Shown here: positions 14,801 to 22,297 of the stretch, piece after piece
How the letters are laid out: every line of letters begins with the position of its first letter
Numbering within the stretch: the first letter of the stretch is position 1
Assembly (NCBI GenBank): GCA_946629525.1
Contig: CAMOXU010000021.1
Coordinates: forward strand, 1-34,339
Direction: 5' to 3'
Origin: an uncultured Clostridia bacterium
GTDB taxonomy: Bacteria > Bacillota > Clostridia > Lachnospirales > Lachnospiraceae
Length of the DNA: 34,339 bases
Made by a program: the position numbers and the translations under genes
Notes under the pieces: generated by a model
What the model was told of the DNA's origin: nothing
The model's input: only the letters and a program-made list of their open reading frames with translations
Database searches by the model: none

Positions 14801-17312
14801 GGAAGCTGAGGCGGAGGAGTCTGAAGAAGTCACAGCGGAGGAAGCTGAGGCGGAAGAACCCGAAGAAGCTGTAGCAGCAGAAGCTGAGGCGGAGGAGCCC
14901 GAAGAAGCCGTGGCAGAAGAGGCCGAGGCGGAGGAGCCCGAAGAAGTCACAGCAGAAGCTGAGACAGAAGAACCTGAGAAGACCGCAGCAGAAGAAAACG
15001 TAATCGAAGAACTCGAGGAAATTCCGGAAGAAAAGCCGTATGTCCGTAAGATTCGACCGGTCACGGAAGAATCAGTCGCTCAGGAAATCGCAGAGGGGAC
15101 GGAGGACGTTCTTGAGGAGACCGTTCCGGAAGCGGTCTGGGCATCACTCAGCCGCCGGATGGCATCCGCAGTGGAGCGGATGTCCGCGAGAATAGCGCCC
15201 ACTATGTCCTGGGACAACGTGACGGATTCTTACGATGAGGCGGATCTTAAGAGTACAATTGAGCCGGAAGAGGAATCAGAGCCGGCAGTACCGGATCCTG
15301 AAGTCGAGACAGAGATAACTGAGGAGGCTGAGACAGTGGAAGAAACTGTCGAGGAGGCTCCGGAAGAAACTGTGGAAACTGAAGAAGCGGCAGAAACAGA
15401 AGCGGTGGAAGAAATCGTCGAAACGGCTCCGGAAGCAGTTGTGGAGACCGAAGAAGTAGCAGAAGCGGTGGAAGAAGTCGCTGAAGAGACCTTGGAAGAA
15501 ACTGCGGAAACTGTAGGAACAGTAGAAGCAACGGAAGAAATCGTCGAAGAAGCTCCGGAAGAGGCCGTGGAAACCGTCGAAGAGACAGTCGAAGCAGAAA
15601 CTGCGGAAGATCCTGGCGAAGATGAGGATCTGACGAAAGAAGCAGCGGCAGACATCGCAGTGGCCGTTGAGGAGACCATTGGTGAGGCGGAAGCAGCGGT
15701 AGAGGCAGTCGAAGCAGAAGAAGCTGGGGAAATCGAAGAGACCGGGGAAGCAGCAGAGGAAATCGAAGAAACCGCGGAAGCAGTCGAGGAAGCAGCAGTC
15801 GAAGCAGAAGAAGCTGAGGAAACTATGGAAACAGTCGAGGAAAAAGAGGAAACAGAAGCAGCAATTCCGGAAGAACCGGCATCGGAGCCCTCAGCAGAAG
15901 AAATTCTGAAGAGTATGGAGATCCCGACTGCAGGCGTTGATCCGGAGGAATTATGGAGACCGGTCGTCTCGCCGGAGGAGACGGAAACACTTCTCGGACG
16001 GGAGACAGACGAGTCACTTGGACTCACGAGAGAATTTAATTTTCAGGAGGAGCTCCGCAAAGCCATGGGCGGAGACATCACTCTTGAGGAAGCTGCAAAA
16101 CTTGTCTATGAGAAGGCTGAGGCCGAAGCGGATTCAACGCGGGAGGGTAAAACAGAGCATACCGCCTTTTTTCTCAGTCCCGAAGAAGAAGCAAGAAAAA
16201 CAGTTATGGAAGCGGCCGGAAAAGAGCTACCGGTGGAGGAACCCGAAGAAGAAAGCATGAATCCCTTTCCCGCAGAGCCGGACGGAGCGGTCAAAGAGTC
16301 TGTCAAAGCGGCCGAAGAGCCGGAGGAGACGGAAGAGCCGGAGGAACCGGAGGAACCGGTCAGAAAAGAGAGCGTTCCGATCCCGGTAGGGGAGATTCCG
16401 AAGGAAATCTTTGCTGACGAGTCAGATGAACCGCAGCCGGTCGAAGCGGCAGAGGATATGAGTGACATTCTCTCCGCTGAGGAGAGCGAATTCGGGCGCG
16501 ATACGAACATTATCGAGCACATTATGACGGAGCCCGAGATGGTGGATCGTGTTCCGGTCCTGCCGAGGAAATTTGATGAGACGGAGAGGAAGATTTTCTC
16601 TTATTTCTCGAATATACCGGGAATGCAGGAACAGATCACTCTGGCGCTCGCAGATATCCACAATAATTCCGGCGATAAGACATCAAGGCAGGGCAACGTT
16701 CTGATCATCGGACGGCAGGCATCCGGCAAGACAAGACTCGCGGAAGGCCTGATGCTCGCAGTCTGCAAGGACCTGCATATTCAGGCGGCCAAGAAGGCAA
16801 AGATCATCGGAGAGGATCTCAATAAGAAGGATCCTGCAAAGATTGTAAAGCTTCTGGCAGGAGGCTTCCTCCTGATCGAGGGTGCCGGAGCCATGTACGA
16901 CGAGACGATTGAAAAGCTTTCAAAGGCCATGGAATTCCGGACGGACGGTCTGGTCGTGATCCTTGAGGATGAGAAGCGCGACATGCGTGCAATGCTGAAC
17001 AGCCATCCGGAGCTCGCGGAGAAGTTCACATCGACCATTATTGTGCCGGTCTTTACCAATGACGAGCTCGTGACCTTTGCAAGGACCTACGCAAGGGAGA
17101 ACGGGTACAAGTTTGATGAGCTGGCGACGCTCGCGCTCTACACGATGATCGGTGAGAACCAGAAAGATTCCGAGCCGATGACGGTAGGGATGGTCAAGGA
17201 TATCGTTGATCAGGCGATCGAGCACTCGAAGAACCGCAGATTCGGATTCCGGTCCAGAAATCAGGCGGCACCGGACGGAAGGATCCTGCTGAGGGAGAAG
17301 GATTTCTCCTGA
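11883..17312 (+). CDS. Giant acidic repeat protein: TPR-like N-terminus, AAA+ ATPase C-terminus
   Basis: About 1809 residues in three parts. Residues 1-210 are helical with TPR-like pairs (GDFKGAAAIADTI, IYEANRRYSDSEQILKYAY). Residues ~320-1540 are extremely Glu/Ala/Val-rich, low-complexity and strongly acidic, with tandem repeats. Residues ~1567-1809 form an AAA+ domain with Walker A GRQASGKT (1610-1617), an LLIEGAG Walker B-like strand, and a CbxX/SpoVK-like layout (VLIIGRQASGKTRLAEGL, VVILEDEKRDMRAML). There is no signal peptide. The GTG at 11883 is preferred because GGGGTG sits 6 bases before it; the GTG at 11874 is itself part of that site. The protein could be a scaffold whose ATPase head remodels a partner; its function is unknown. 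Translation through such GAA/GAG-rich sequence is intact over 5.4 kb, implying selection. Confidence 0.75.
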   Translation: MDKAEYRIKLEQINNLAENGDFKGAAAIADTIEWKKVRSVRTLCMIGEIYEANRRYSDSEQILKYAYRQSSSSKTVLYRLTEIEIRMGFYDEAKRYYQEFEELSPHDTSRYILKYKLLRAQGAPLTEQIEVLREYKEREYTERWAFELARLYKKNGQKQRCIEECDDMILWFAEGKYVTRAMELKMQLEPLSEAQQKRYDNRHKAAIEAERRAIPDDDLNGFDRVQRAINRADEEDYELRPERQKKVTAAEAIQKMNAAADEAVTTAIFEEKTPNVRPGIRTGRAVGRSSDIQDQIASSFREAVSSIRKPRQLDYTDLYSEEEEPGEDFEESFEESAEDRGNAELEALFAETGSMFAKELADTFGVRSGSTDVVGETPETETSEEPEAAEKEMTAEAGSADETEDGTAEAAEEAADTADEEVSAEAEDAADVAEAEETAEAEDAADVAETAEAEEDTEASEEPEEAIEEVSGESAEDASGEETEEQVEAVGEAEAEESEIAEAESGEVPEAESSETTEAGSPESLEYDITDPEIEGSVADPEDTLEPVDPSEAIDMIEEIDRSLVEGVDEDLDLSALTDDESAAEAAEEAEEPAEALEEAAEAVEEAADEEAEVETTEVAEAVEEIEEAADEESEIETTEVEEAVEEVEEAADEESEAEPAKVEEAVEEVEEAADEEAEAETAEVEEAVEAAEEPEAETDEIQEAVEEVEEAADEEAEAEPVEVEEAVEEVEEAADEESEAETTEVEDSVEEIEEAADEESEAETTEVEEAVEVIKEATSETAPENAEALEEAAEADAAFEETEKAEEIEQIAAGDSDETDIPCEKHSFIEEEISESGSIDSQEDEADDEEAYEPYDLEAEAEALRAFGETFSEIEHEAAEISKNAAELQPVNLSVENLDDIAPVIYDSETAAEEAAVREELKAEAEESEEVTAEAEAEEPEEAVAEEVEAEEPEEVTAEEAEAEEPEEVTAEEAEAEESEEVTAEEAEAEEPEEAVAAEAEAEEPEEAVAEEAEAEEPEEVTAEAETEEPEKTAAEENVIEELEEIPEEKPYVRKIRPVTEESVAQEIAEGTEDVLEETVPEAVWASLSRRMASAVERMSARIAPTMSWDNVTDSYDEADLKSTIEPEEESEPAVPDPEVETEITEEAETVEETVEEAPEETVETEEAAETEAVEEIVETAPEAVVETEEVAEAVEEVAEETLEETAETVGTVEATEEIVEEAPEEAVETVEETVEAETAEDPGEDEDLTKEAAADIAVAVEETIGEAEAAVEAVEAEEAGEIEETGEAAEEIEETAEAVEEAAVEAEEAEETMETVEEKEETEAAIPEEPASEPSAEEILKSMEIPTAGVDPEELWRPVVSPEETETLLGRETDESLGLTREFNFQEELRKAMGGDITLEEAAKLVYEKAEAEADSTREGKTEHTAFFLSPEEEARKTVMEAAGKELPVEEPEEESMNPFPAEPDGAVKESVKAAEEPEETEEPEEPEEPVRKESVPIPVGEIPKEIFADESDEPQPVEAAEDMSDILSAEESEFGRDTNIIEHIMTEPEMVDRVPVLPRKFDETERKIFSYFSNIPGMQEQITLALADIHNNSGDKTSRQGNVLIIGRQASGKTRLAEGLMLAVCKDLHIQAAKKAKIIGEDLNKKDPAKIVKLLAGGFLLIEGAGAMYDETIEKLSKAMEFRTDGLVVILEDEKRDMRAMLNSHPELAEKFTSTIIVPVFTNDELVTFARTYARENGYKFDELATLALYTMIGENQKDSEPMTVGMVKDIVDQAIEHSKNRRFGFRSRNQAAPDGRILLREKDFS
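13692..14200 (+). repeat. 66-bp in-frame tandem repeats (22-residue acidic unit)
   Basis: About seven copies of a 22-residue unit like EVEEAADEESEAETTEVEEAV, one copy shortened. DNA identity between neighbouring copies is high, pointing to recent unequal recombination. The repeats preserve the frame. Confidence 0.85.
14652..14970 (+). repeat. 39-bp in-frame tandem repeats (13-residue acidic unit)
   Basis: About eight copies of a 13-residue unit EEPEEVTAEEAEA with VTA/AVA variants, in the same gene as the 66-bp array but unrelated to it in period. Confidence 0.8.
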
Positions 17313-17346
17313 TCACAGGATGATCCTGTAAATGAAATACACTAAG

Positions 17347-17386
17347 GGCAGGCAGTCTCCATTTTGGGCGGACTGCCTGTCTTTTC
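17347..17386 (+). terminator. Intrinsic terminator after the giant ATPase gene
   Basis: GGCAGGCAGTC (17347-17357) pairs with GACTGCCTGTC (17371-17381) with one wobble, followed by TTTTCT. It separates the ATPase gene from rsmA. Confidence 0.8.
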
Positions 17387-17484
17387 TAAAAGCATCCGCG
17401 GATCGCAGAGGTTGGCGGAGCAGAAAGCAGTACTGTCCGCAAAAATATCGTATGTGGATTGAAAAAATTTCAGGGAGGAATTTT

Positions 17485-18393
17485 ATGCCGAAACCATATC
17501 TCGCAAATCCGGCCGGCTGCCGAAAGGTGCTCGAAAAGTACGGATTTTCATTTCGGAAAAAATTTGGTCAGAACTTTCTGATCCGTGAGCAGGTGCTCGA
17601 GGATATTATCAGCACAGCCGGGATCAGCAAGGATGATTTTGTACTCGAGATCGGGCCGGGGATTGGTACGCTCACCCAGTATCTGGCCGAGGCGGCGGGA
17701 AATGTCTGTGCGGTCGAGATCGACCGCGCGCTGCTCCCGATCCTTGCGGATACGCTCTCGGAATGGGACAATGTCACGGTCATGCATGCCGATATCCTGA
17801 AGACGGATATTCAGGAGATCGCCGACCGTGAAAATGAAGGGCGTCCGGTCAAGATCGTCGCCAATCTTCCTTACTATATCACGACGCCGATCCTCATGGG
17901 TCTTTTCGAGGGAGGGGCTCCATTTTCAGATCTTACGGTCATGGTCCAGAAGGAAGTTGCCGAGCGAATGGTGACGGGTCCGGGAAGCAAGACCTACGGA
18001 GCGCTCTCTCTCGCAGTCAGCTATTATACGGAGCCGGAGATCTCCTTCCTCGTGGGCCCGGAATGCTTTATGCCGAGGCCCAAGGTGGACAGCGCTGTCA
18101 TCCATATGACGAGGCGTCCTGTGCCGCCGGTCCAGGTGAAGGATGAGAAGCTGCTCTTTGACCTGATCCGCGCATCCTTCAATGAGCGGAGGAAGACGCT
18201 TCAGAATGGGATCGCGAATTACGCGGGATTTTCATTTTCAAAGGCGGAGGCTTTGCAGGCAATTGAGGCCTGCGGGATGAAGCCCACGGTGCGCGGCGAG
18301 GCGCTCACCCTCAGTGAGTTCGGGAGGCTTTCGGATGAGCTTTTCATGATCAGGGCGGAAGGTGCAGACAGGAGCAACGATCTGTTATCCTGA
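17485..18393 (+). CDS. rsmA: 16S rRNA (A1518/A1519)-N6-dimethyltransferase
   Basis: Dimethylates two adjacent adenines near the 3' end of 16S rRNA during small-subunit maturation; loss gives kasugamycin resistance in other bacteria. The 302-residue protein has the KFGQNFL entry motif, the SAM-binding loop EIGPGIGTLT (55-64), acidic AVEIDR, and the catalytic NLPYY (127-131). The C-terminal helical domain carries the SFNERRKTLQN segment typical of the family. The ATG at 17485 is chosen because AGGGAGGAA lies 4 bases upstream; a longer opening from 17332 runs through the preceding terminator. It appears to be transcribed alone or with its own unseen promoter in 17387-17470. Confidence 0.95.
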   Translation: MPKPYLANPAGCRKVLEKYGFSFRKKFGQNFLIREQVLEDIISTAGISKDDFVLEIGPGIGTLTQYLAEAAGNVCAVEIDRALLPILADTLSEWDNVTVMHADILKTDIQEIADRENEGRPVKIVANLPYYITTPILMGLFEGGAPFSDLTVMVQKEVAERMVTGPGSKTYGALSLAVSYYTEPEISFLVGPECFMPRPKVDSAVIHMTRRPVPPVQVKDEKLLFDLIRASFNERRKTLQNGIANYAGFSFSKAEALQAIEACGMKPTVRGEALTLSEFGRLSDELFMIRAEGADRSNDLLS

Positions 18394-18537
18394 GGTTACG
18401 ATTGAAGACGAAAAGATTGCGGTTTTTTTGCAAATGTGACGATATTCCAGAACGGAAATGCAAAAAAGAGGCGGAAAAACCAACAAAGCATAACAGATAA
18501 GACACAGATTCTTCTCTGATACTTTAGCCTTTTTTAA

Positions 18538-18618
18538 GAGACATAACCGACTTTCCATGGTATTATGTTCCTCTGAAAACGGACATAAGAGGTCTGCGGC
18601 AGGAATGCACGGCATTCC
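18538..18618 (+). promoter_or_regulatory. Possible promoter and leader hairpin of the DUF1002 gene
   Basis: GAGACA (18538-18543), 17 bp, TATTAT (18561-18566) is a plausible sigma-A promoter (weak -35). The leader then contains GGAATGC (18602-18608) pairing with GCATTCC (18612-18618). The rest of 18394-18662 holds an AT-rich dyad (TTTTTTGCA/TGCAAAAAA near 18424-18470) and no gene. Confidence 0.4.
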
Positions 18619-18662
18619 CAATCATTATTTTTCACGCAGACCGCACCTGAAAGGAGGTATGT

Positions 18663-19565
18663 ATGTTCAAATTCAAAAAGAAAATTGCAGGGATCACAGC
18701 TGCGCTCATCACAGCCGCGATGCTCGTTCAGCCGGCAGCCGTCATGGCAGCCAACACAAAGCCCTATGTCGCGCTCGGCGCGGATCTGGACAGCGCACAG
18801 CGCGCGGAGGTCCTCTCGCTTCTCGGACTGACTGAGGCAGATCTTCAGAACAACACTGTCGTTACGGTCACGAACGCGGAGGAGCACCAGTATCTGGACG
18901 GCTACGTCGCCTCTTCCGTGATTGGAAGCAGAGCGCTTTCGTCCTGCAAGGTCGTTGAGAGCAGCAAGAGCGGGATCACGGTGGAGACACACAATATCAC
19001 CTATGTGACTCCGGGAATGTATCAGAACGCGCTGGCTACAGCCGGGATGAAGAATGCGGAAGTCATTGTGGCCGGACCGTCTCAGATCTCAGGGACAGCA
19101 GCTCTGGTCGGGGCGATGAAGGCCTATGAGCAGATGTACGGAAAGCCGGTCGACCAGCAGCGCGTGGACGGCGCTACGAACGAGCTTGTCACGACAGGAG
19201 AGATCGCGGACGCGATCGGTGACCCCAGGAAGGCAGCGGAGCTGATCGCCGCCGTCAAGCAGATCGTTGTACAGAATGATATGACGTCTGAGACCGATAT
19301 CCGGAACGCGATCATAGACGTCTCGAACCAGCTGCAGATCAGTCTGACAGAGGAAGAGGTCAACGACATCATTGCCCTCATGAAGAAGCTGGCAAGTCTG
19401 GACATTGATGTGGACGCACTGGTCGAGCAGGCAAGATCCATGTACGAGGAGCTGAAGAATTCCGGAATCGATCTTTCCGAGTACGGGATCACGGATGAGG
19501 ATGTGAACGGTTTCCTGGCATTTTTCAAGGGTCTCTGGCAGACAATCAAATCCATTTTCTCGTAA
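18663..19565 (+). CDS. Secreted DUF1002 protein (YpuA-like)
   Basis: A 300-residue exported protein. Residues 1-29 are a classic signal peptide: lysines, a hydrophobic stretch ITAALITAAMLVQPAAV, and an AMA-type cleavage site before NTKPYVALG. The body matches the DUF1002/YpuA family (ADLDSAQRAEVLSLLGL near the mature N-terminus, VEVETHNITYVTPGMY-like strand, then a helical C-terminal half). The family is found in Firmicutes and has no established biochemical role. AAAGGAGG precedes the ATG at 18663; an out-of-frame ATG four bases earlier lies in the same spacer. A terminator lies at 19809-19840. The Cys content is very low, in keeping with export. Confidence 0.85.
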   Translation: MFKFKKKIAGITAALITAAMLVQPAAVMAANTKPYVALGADLDSAQRAEVLSLLGLTEADLQNNTVVTVTNAEEHQYLDGYVASSVIGSRALSSCKVVESSKSGITVETHNITYVTPGMYQNALATAGMKNAEVIVAGPSQISGTAALVGAMKAYEQMYGKPVDQQRVDGATNELVTTGEIADAIGDPRKAAELIAAVKQIVVQNDMTSETDIRNAIIDVSNQLQISLTEEEVNDIIALMKKLASLDIDVDALVEQARSMYEELKNSGIDLSEYGITDEDVNGFLAFFKGLWQTIKSIFS

Positions 19566-19808
19566 AGGGACACTTTACTGTGGTAGCACGTTAATTGTGC
19601 AAAATGTATAAAAGTACTGAACTTTTCTGGTCACAACTTGTGAAAATGTGCAAAAATTTACAAAATATTCACAGCTTGTTCACAAATAACTGCTATATCT
19701 AATTTAAGTAAATGAAAGACCGTGTGAGAAAAACCTCACTACAATTTTTCATAATAATCGCCCCGGCAGCTTAGCTGCCGGGGCACTCCTCATTTTACGG
19801 GTATTTTT
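19566..19808. other. 3' untranslated/intergenic stretch with repeats and a GC-rich hairpin
   Basis: The AT-rich part (19595-19710) repeats TGTGCAAAA and TTCACA-like words, including the dyad TCACAACTTGTGA. Then GTGAG/CTCAC forms a small hairpin near 19725-19740, and GCCCCGGCAGC (19760-19770) pairs perfectly with GCTGCCGGGGC (19774-19784) around a 3-nt loop. No coding frame is convincing. It may be a long 3' UTR or hold a small RNA gene. Confidence 0.4.
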
Positions 19809-19840
19809 CAGGGCGCTGGTGCAGCGCCCTGTATTTTTTT
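19809..19840 (+). terminator. Intrinsic terminator of the DUF1002 transcript
   Basis: CAGGGCGCT (19809-19817), loop GGTGC, AGCGCCCTG (19823-19831), then TATTTTTTT. The T-run overlaps the stop codon of the converging rubrerythrin gene. Confidence 0.85.
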
Positions 19841-20381
19841 AATAGTTCTCAGCCCTTCTCTCGAAATACGCCTGCGGATGCGCACAGACCGGACAGACAT
19901 CCGGTGCTTCCTTGCCGACGACAATCGCGCCGCAGTTCCTGCATTTCCATACAGTATTCTCATCATCGCCCTCGAAGGTCTTGCCTGCCTTCAGGTTCTC
20001 GAGAATCTTGCGATAGCGCTCTTCGTGCTTTTCTTCAACGCCTGCGACCAGAAGGAACTTCTTTGCCAGCTCGCTGAAACCTTCGGCCTCGGCTTCCTCA
20101 GCCATGCGCTTATACATATCTGTCCACTCTTCGTTTTCTCCCTCTGCAGCTGCAAGAAGGTTCTCCTCGAGCGTGCCGATTCCGCCAAGCTCCTTGAACC
20201 ACATCTTTGCGTGTTCTTTCTCCTGATCCGCTGTCTCAAGGAAGATCGCCGCGATCTGCTCATAGCCGGCCTTCTTTGCCTGAGAAGCAAAGTAGGTGTA
20301 CTTGTTGCGGGCCTGGGATTCGCCTGCGAATGCCTGTTTGAGGTTTTCTTCTGTCTTTGTTCCTGCGTACTTGTTAGCCAT
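19839..20381 (-). CDS. rbr: Rubrerythrin
   Basis: Reduces hydrogen peroxide in anaerobes using a di-iron site fed by a rubredoxin centre. The 180-residue protein has the erythrin four-helix bundle with the ligand motifs GESQARNKY (E20 region), [10 protein letters not shown] (ExxxH) and [12 protein letters not shown], then the C-terminal rubredoxin knuckles CRNCG and CPVCAHPQ. This is the classic domain order. The ATG at 20381 has AAAGGAGA upstream. It is monocistronic behind the promoter at 20442-20471, which closely resembles that of the second rubrerythrin at 25554. It marks the host as an oxygen-sensitive anaerobe. Confidence 0.95.
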   Translation of the reverse strand: MANKYAGTKTEENLKQAFAGESQARNKYTYFASQAKKAGYEQIAAIFLETADQEKEHAKMWFKELGGIGTLEENLLAAAEGENEEWTDMYKRMAEEAEAEGFSELAKKFLLVAGVEEKHEERYRKILENLKAGKTFEGDDENTVWKCRNCGAIVVGKEAPDVCPVCAHPQAYFERRAENY

Positions 20382-20441
20382 ATATCAATATCTCCTTTCG
20401 AAACAGATGATAACTTTAAAAGATATTCTCCATCTGTACTG

Positions 20442-20471
20442 ACTATAGCATGGCAGGAAGCGGTTAGACAA
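20442..20471 (-). promoter_or_regulatory. Promoter of rubrerythrin, shared type with the second rubrerythrin
   Basis: TTGTCT (20466-20471), 18-bp spacer, TATAGT (20442-20447) on the minus strand. The 42-bp segment 20438-20479 matches the equivalent segment of the other rubrerythrin at about 29 of 42 positions by eye, including ATTGTYTAACC and ATGCTA, with the same spacer length. Confidence 0.65.
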
Positions 20472-20509
20472 TACAAAACAAGATTTAATCTCAATAAATG
20501 ATGGCAGAG

Positions 20510-20790
20510 TTTGTTTCTGCAACCGAATCGGGTAATAAATTGTCCTTGCTTAGTTACTGTGGCCCATTACTGTTAACAGAGAAATAGTGCGAGAACTGAA
20601 GTCTATAATCAGAAAGGTGTCGTTATAGAACGACAAGAGCAGAGCCTTTGGGCAAAAAAACTTGATGTCTGATTGCGGAGTGATATACTAAATTTAGATG
20701 AAAATATTATAGAATTGTTGAGACGATCTCCTGTTCCTGATGCTTAATAATAAATAATAGTTTATAAGAGCGGAGTGTTATCGTAAGCAT
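20510..20790. other. AT-rich stretch without an intact gene, upstream of the cas2 relic
   Basis: All frames are broken by stops. Short readable fragments exist on the plus strand, such as LRSDILNLDENIIELL ending at the TAA near 20745, but I do not recognise them. By position in a type I-C locus this would be where cas1 lay, so it may be decayed cas sequence; I could not match it to Cas1. Confidence 0.3.
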
Positions 20791-20796
20791 AAAGCA

Positions 20797-21030
20797 CTTT
20801 GAGCGTTTCGGGATTTATGAAATTGTAAGCTCCATTAATATTCAGCTCGTTGACTTCGAGTGTAACCTTGATGCGACAATGCTGGCTGCAGTCCGTAAAA
20901 GGCGTTTGGAGCTTATTAATGAAAGGGAAGGCGGTCTGAAATATTTATAATCTGGGAAATAAGTATACAAACAAAATTGAGCATTATGGCACAAAAAACT
21001 TATGACCTGGTAGGAGAATGTTTTTTTTGA
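20797..21030 (+). pseudogene. cas2: Decayed cas2 (CRISPR adaptation nuclease), multiple frameshifts
   Basis: Translated pieces in successive frames spell a Cas2. One piece reads INIQLVDFECNLDATMLAAV then KRRLELINEREGGLK (20834-20941), matching the Cas2 strand/helix usually read as VQ-SVFECNLD...LLELINE-DSLR. After a shift near 20942 the frame reads IYNLGNKYTNKIEHYGTKN (20943-20999). After another shift at 21000 it reads YDLVGECFF and stops at 21030. Upstream, NCKLH in a third frame fits the preceding helix. No start codon or N-terminal strand is left. The type I-C order (cas1-cas2-leader-repeats) agrees with the array 150 bp downstream. The gene cannot make a functional protein. Confidence 0.75.
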
Positions 21031-21179
21031 GTGCGAAGTGGAGGCTGTTGGAATTAGGCAGGCTGGTTCGCACCCGAAATATAGGAATTTTACTTAAATC
21101 ATCTCATACCTAAGGGTATAGATGTCGTAGAATATGCCGGATATTGAACCGGATGGGGATTTATTAGGCGTATTTTGCG
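21031..21179 (+). promoter_or_regulatory. Probable CRISPR leader relic
   Basis: GTGCGAA (just after the cas2 stop) pairs with TTCGCAC about 35 bases on, an element I associate with type I-C leaders, followed by AT-rich sequence up to the first repeat. Inferred from position and composition. Confidence 0.5.
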
Positions 21180-21348
21180 GTCGCTCCCCATGCAGGGGAG
21201 CGTGGATTGAAATATAAAAAGTGTCTGCAGGCATTCGTTGAGAATTTGTCGCTCCCGTGTAGGGGAGCGTGGATTAAAATTTCAGAACGGACAGAAATGT
21301 CGCGAACAGTAATCGTCGCTCTCCGCGTAGGGGAACATAAGATTAGAT
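21180..21348 (+). CRISPR. Degenerate type I-C-like CRISPR array, 3 repeats and 2 spacers
   Basis: Repeat 1 (21180-21213) has the form GTCGCTCCCC...GGGGAGCG followed by TGGATTGAAAT, the well-known type I-C repeat type. Repeat 2 (21248-21280) differs at a few positions and ends TGGATTAAAAT. Repeat 3 (21315-21348) keeps the GTCGCT start and the GGGGA but its 3' half has decayed. The spacers, 21214-21247 and 21281-21314, are both 34 nt. Regular spacing and repeat palindromes rule out chance. The worn repeats and the broken cas2 show the array is no longer adapting. Confidence 0.88.
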
Positions 21349-21447
21349 TAATACCGGCCCTGAAATAAAGGGGACTAAAGATTACGCAGGCATAGAGATA
21401 AGTAGGGTGACAATACGCATAGCAAGTGTCGACAAGGGGAGATTGTG

Positions 21448-22239
21448 ATGAAGAAAGTGATAAGTATCTTAACAATAGCAGGAGTGAGTTTGCTTGCAGG
21501 CTGCGGCCATGAACATCAATGGACGGAAGCGACCTGTACCGAACCGAAGACATGTACAGAGTGCGGTGCAACAGAAGGCGAGCCGTATGGTCACAAATGG
21601 ATAGAAGCGACTTGCTCAGAGGCTAAGCACTGTTCTGAGTGCGGACAGAAAGAGGGCGAGCCTTTGGCACATACATGGGAGGAAGCAACATGTACGAAGG
21701 CAAAGACTTGCAGTGTATGCGGATATGCTGATGGAGAAGCGTTAGGGCATGACTGGATGGAAGCAACTCATCAGGCTCCTAAAACATGTAAGCGTTGTGG
21801 AGAGACCGAAGGGGATGTATTGCTTTACGAGGTGCCGGCGGGTTTTACTACGGACTATGAGTTTGGAGAGTTTTCAAGATTTAATAGTTTTGCCAGTGAG
21901 AACGGGCTTGGAGGAACGATGATATGGGTGGATGGGTCGTATGATGCGATCTCTAAACTCGATCTATCATCTGATATGGGACAAAGTATGAATGCGTATG
22001 TGTGTACATTTGTCGATCAGGACAATCATAAATGGTTCATACAGATAGATTTGGACTATTATACTGAGATTGACAAATACGAAGAATTATGTGGTCATTC
22101 TTTGTGCGTTACCGGGGAATATACAGGCTACTCGCAGTTGTATGAAATGCCTGCATTTGTAGTAGAGAAAATATTTGATAAGAATACCGGCAATATCATT
22201 ATCCCAACATGGTATAGTGAATATGCCAGTGGCAGATAG
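21448..22239 (+). CDS. Lipoprotein with four Cys-rich (HxWxEATC...CxxCG) repeats
   Basis: A 263-residue exported lipoprotein. The signal has lysines, a hydrophobic core and the lipobox LAGC with Cys19 as the lipidation site. Residues 23-126 are four tandem 26-residue repeats of the form HxWxEATC-x5-CxxCGxxEGExxGH. The fourth has His in place of the first Cys. The His/Cys spacing suggests a small metal-binding or zinc-ribbon-like fold; such repeats occur in surface proteins of Lachnospiraceae. The C-terminal ~135 residues look like a beta-rich domain (MIWVDGSYD, HKWFIQIDLDYY, VTGEYTGYSQ) that I do not recognise. GGGGAG lies 7 bases before the ATG at 21448; the GTG directly before it is less likely. 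Its A+T bias is stronger than that of the backbone genes. Confidence 0.8.
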   Translation: MKKVISILTIAGVSLLAGCGHEHQWTEATCTEPKTCTECGATEGEPYGHKWIEATCSEAKHCSECGQKEGEPLAHTWEEATCTKAKTCSVCGYADGEALGHDWMEATHQAPKTCKRCGETEGDVLLYEVPAGFTTDYEFGEFSRFNSFASENGLGGTMIWVDGSYDAISKLDLSSDMGQSMNAYVCTFVDQDNHKWFIQIDLDYYTEIDKYEELCGHSLCVTGEYTGYSQLYEMPAFVVEKIFDKNTGNIIIPTWYSEYASGR

Positions 22240-22297
22240 AGTAGTATTATGAACGCCCGGCATCTTGCTGCAAAGGGTATGATTATGGGAGGAGAAA

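Noticed and set aside
14600-16027. Ser/Ala-rich minus-strand frames opposite the giant acidic gene
   Set aside because: They are the complement of Glu/Ala codon repeats and merely mirror the 66-bp and 39-bp arrays.
20510-20790. Possible cas1 remnant
   Set aside because: Position fits, but none of the translated fragments could be matched to Cas1 by eye, so it is left as unassigned sequence.
21164-21571. 135-codon minus-strand frame over the CRISPR relic
   Set aside because: It reads the CRISPR repeats and the lipoprotein start backwards and has no support as a gene.
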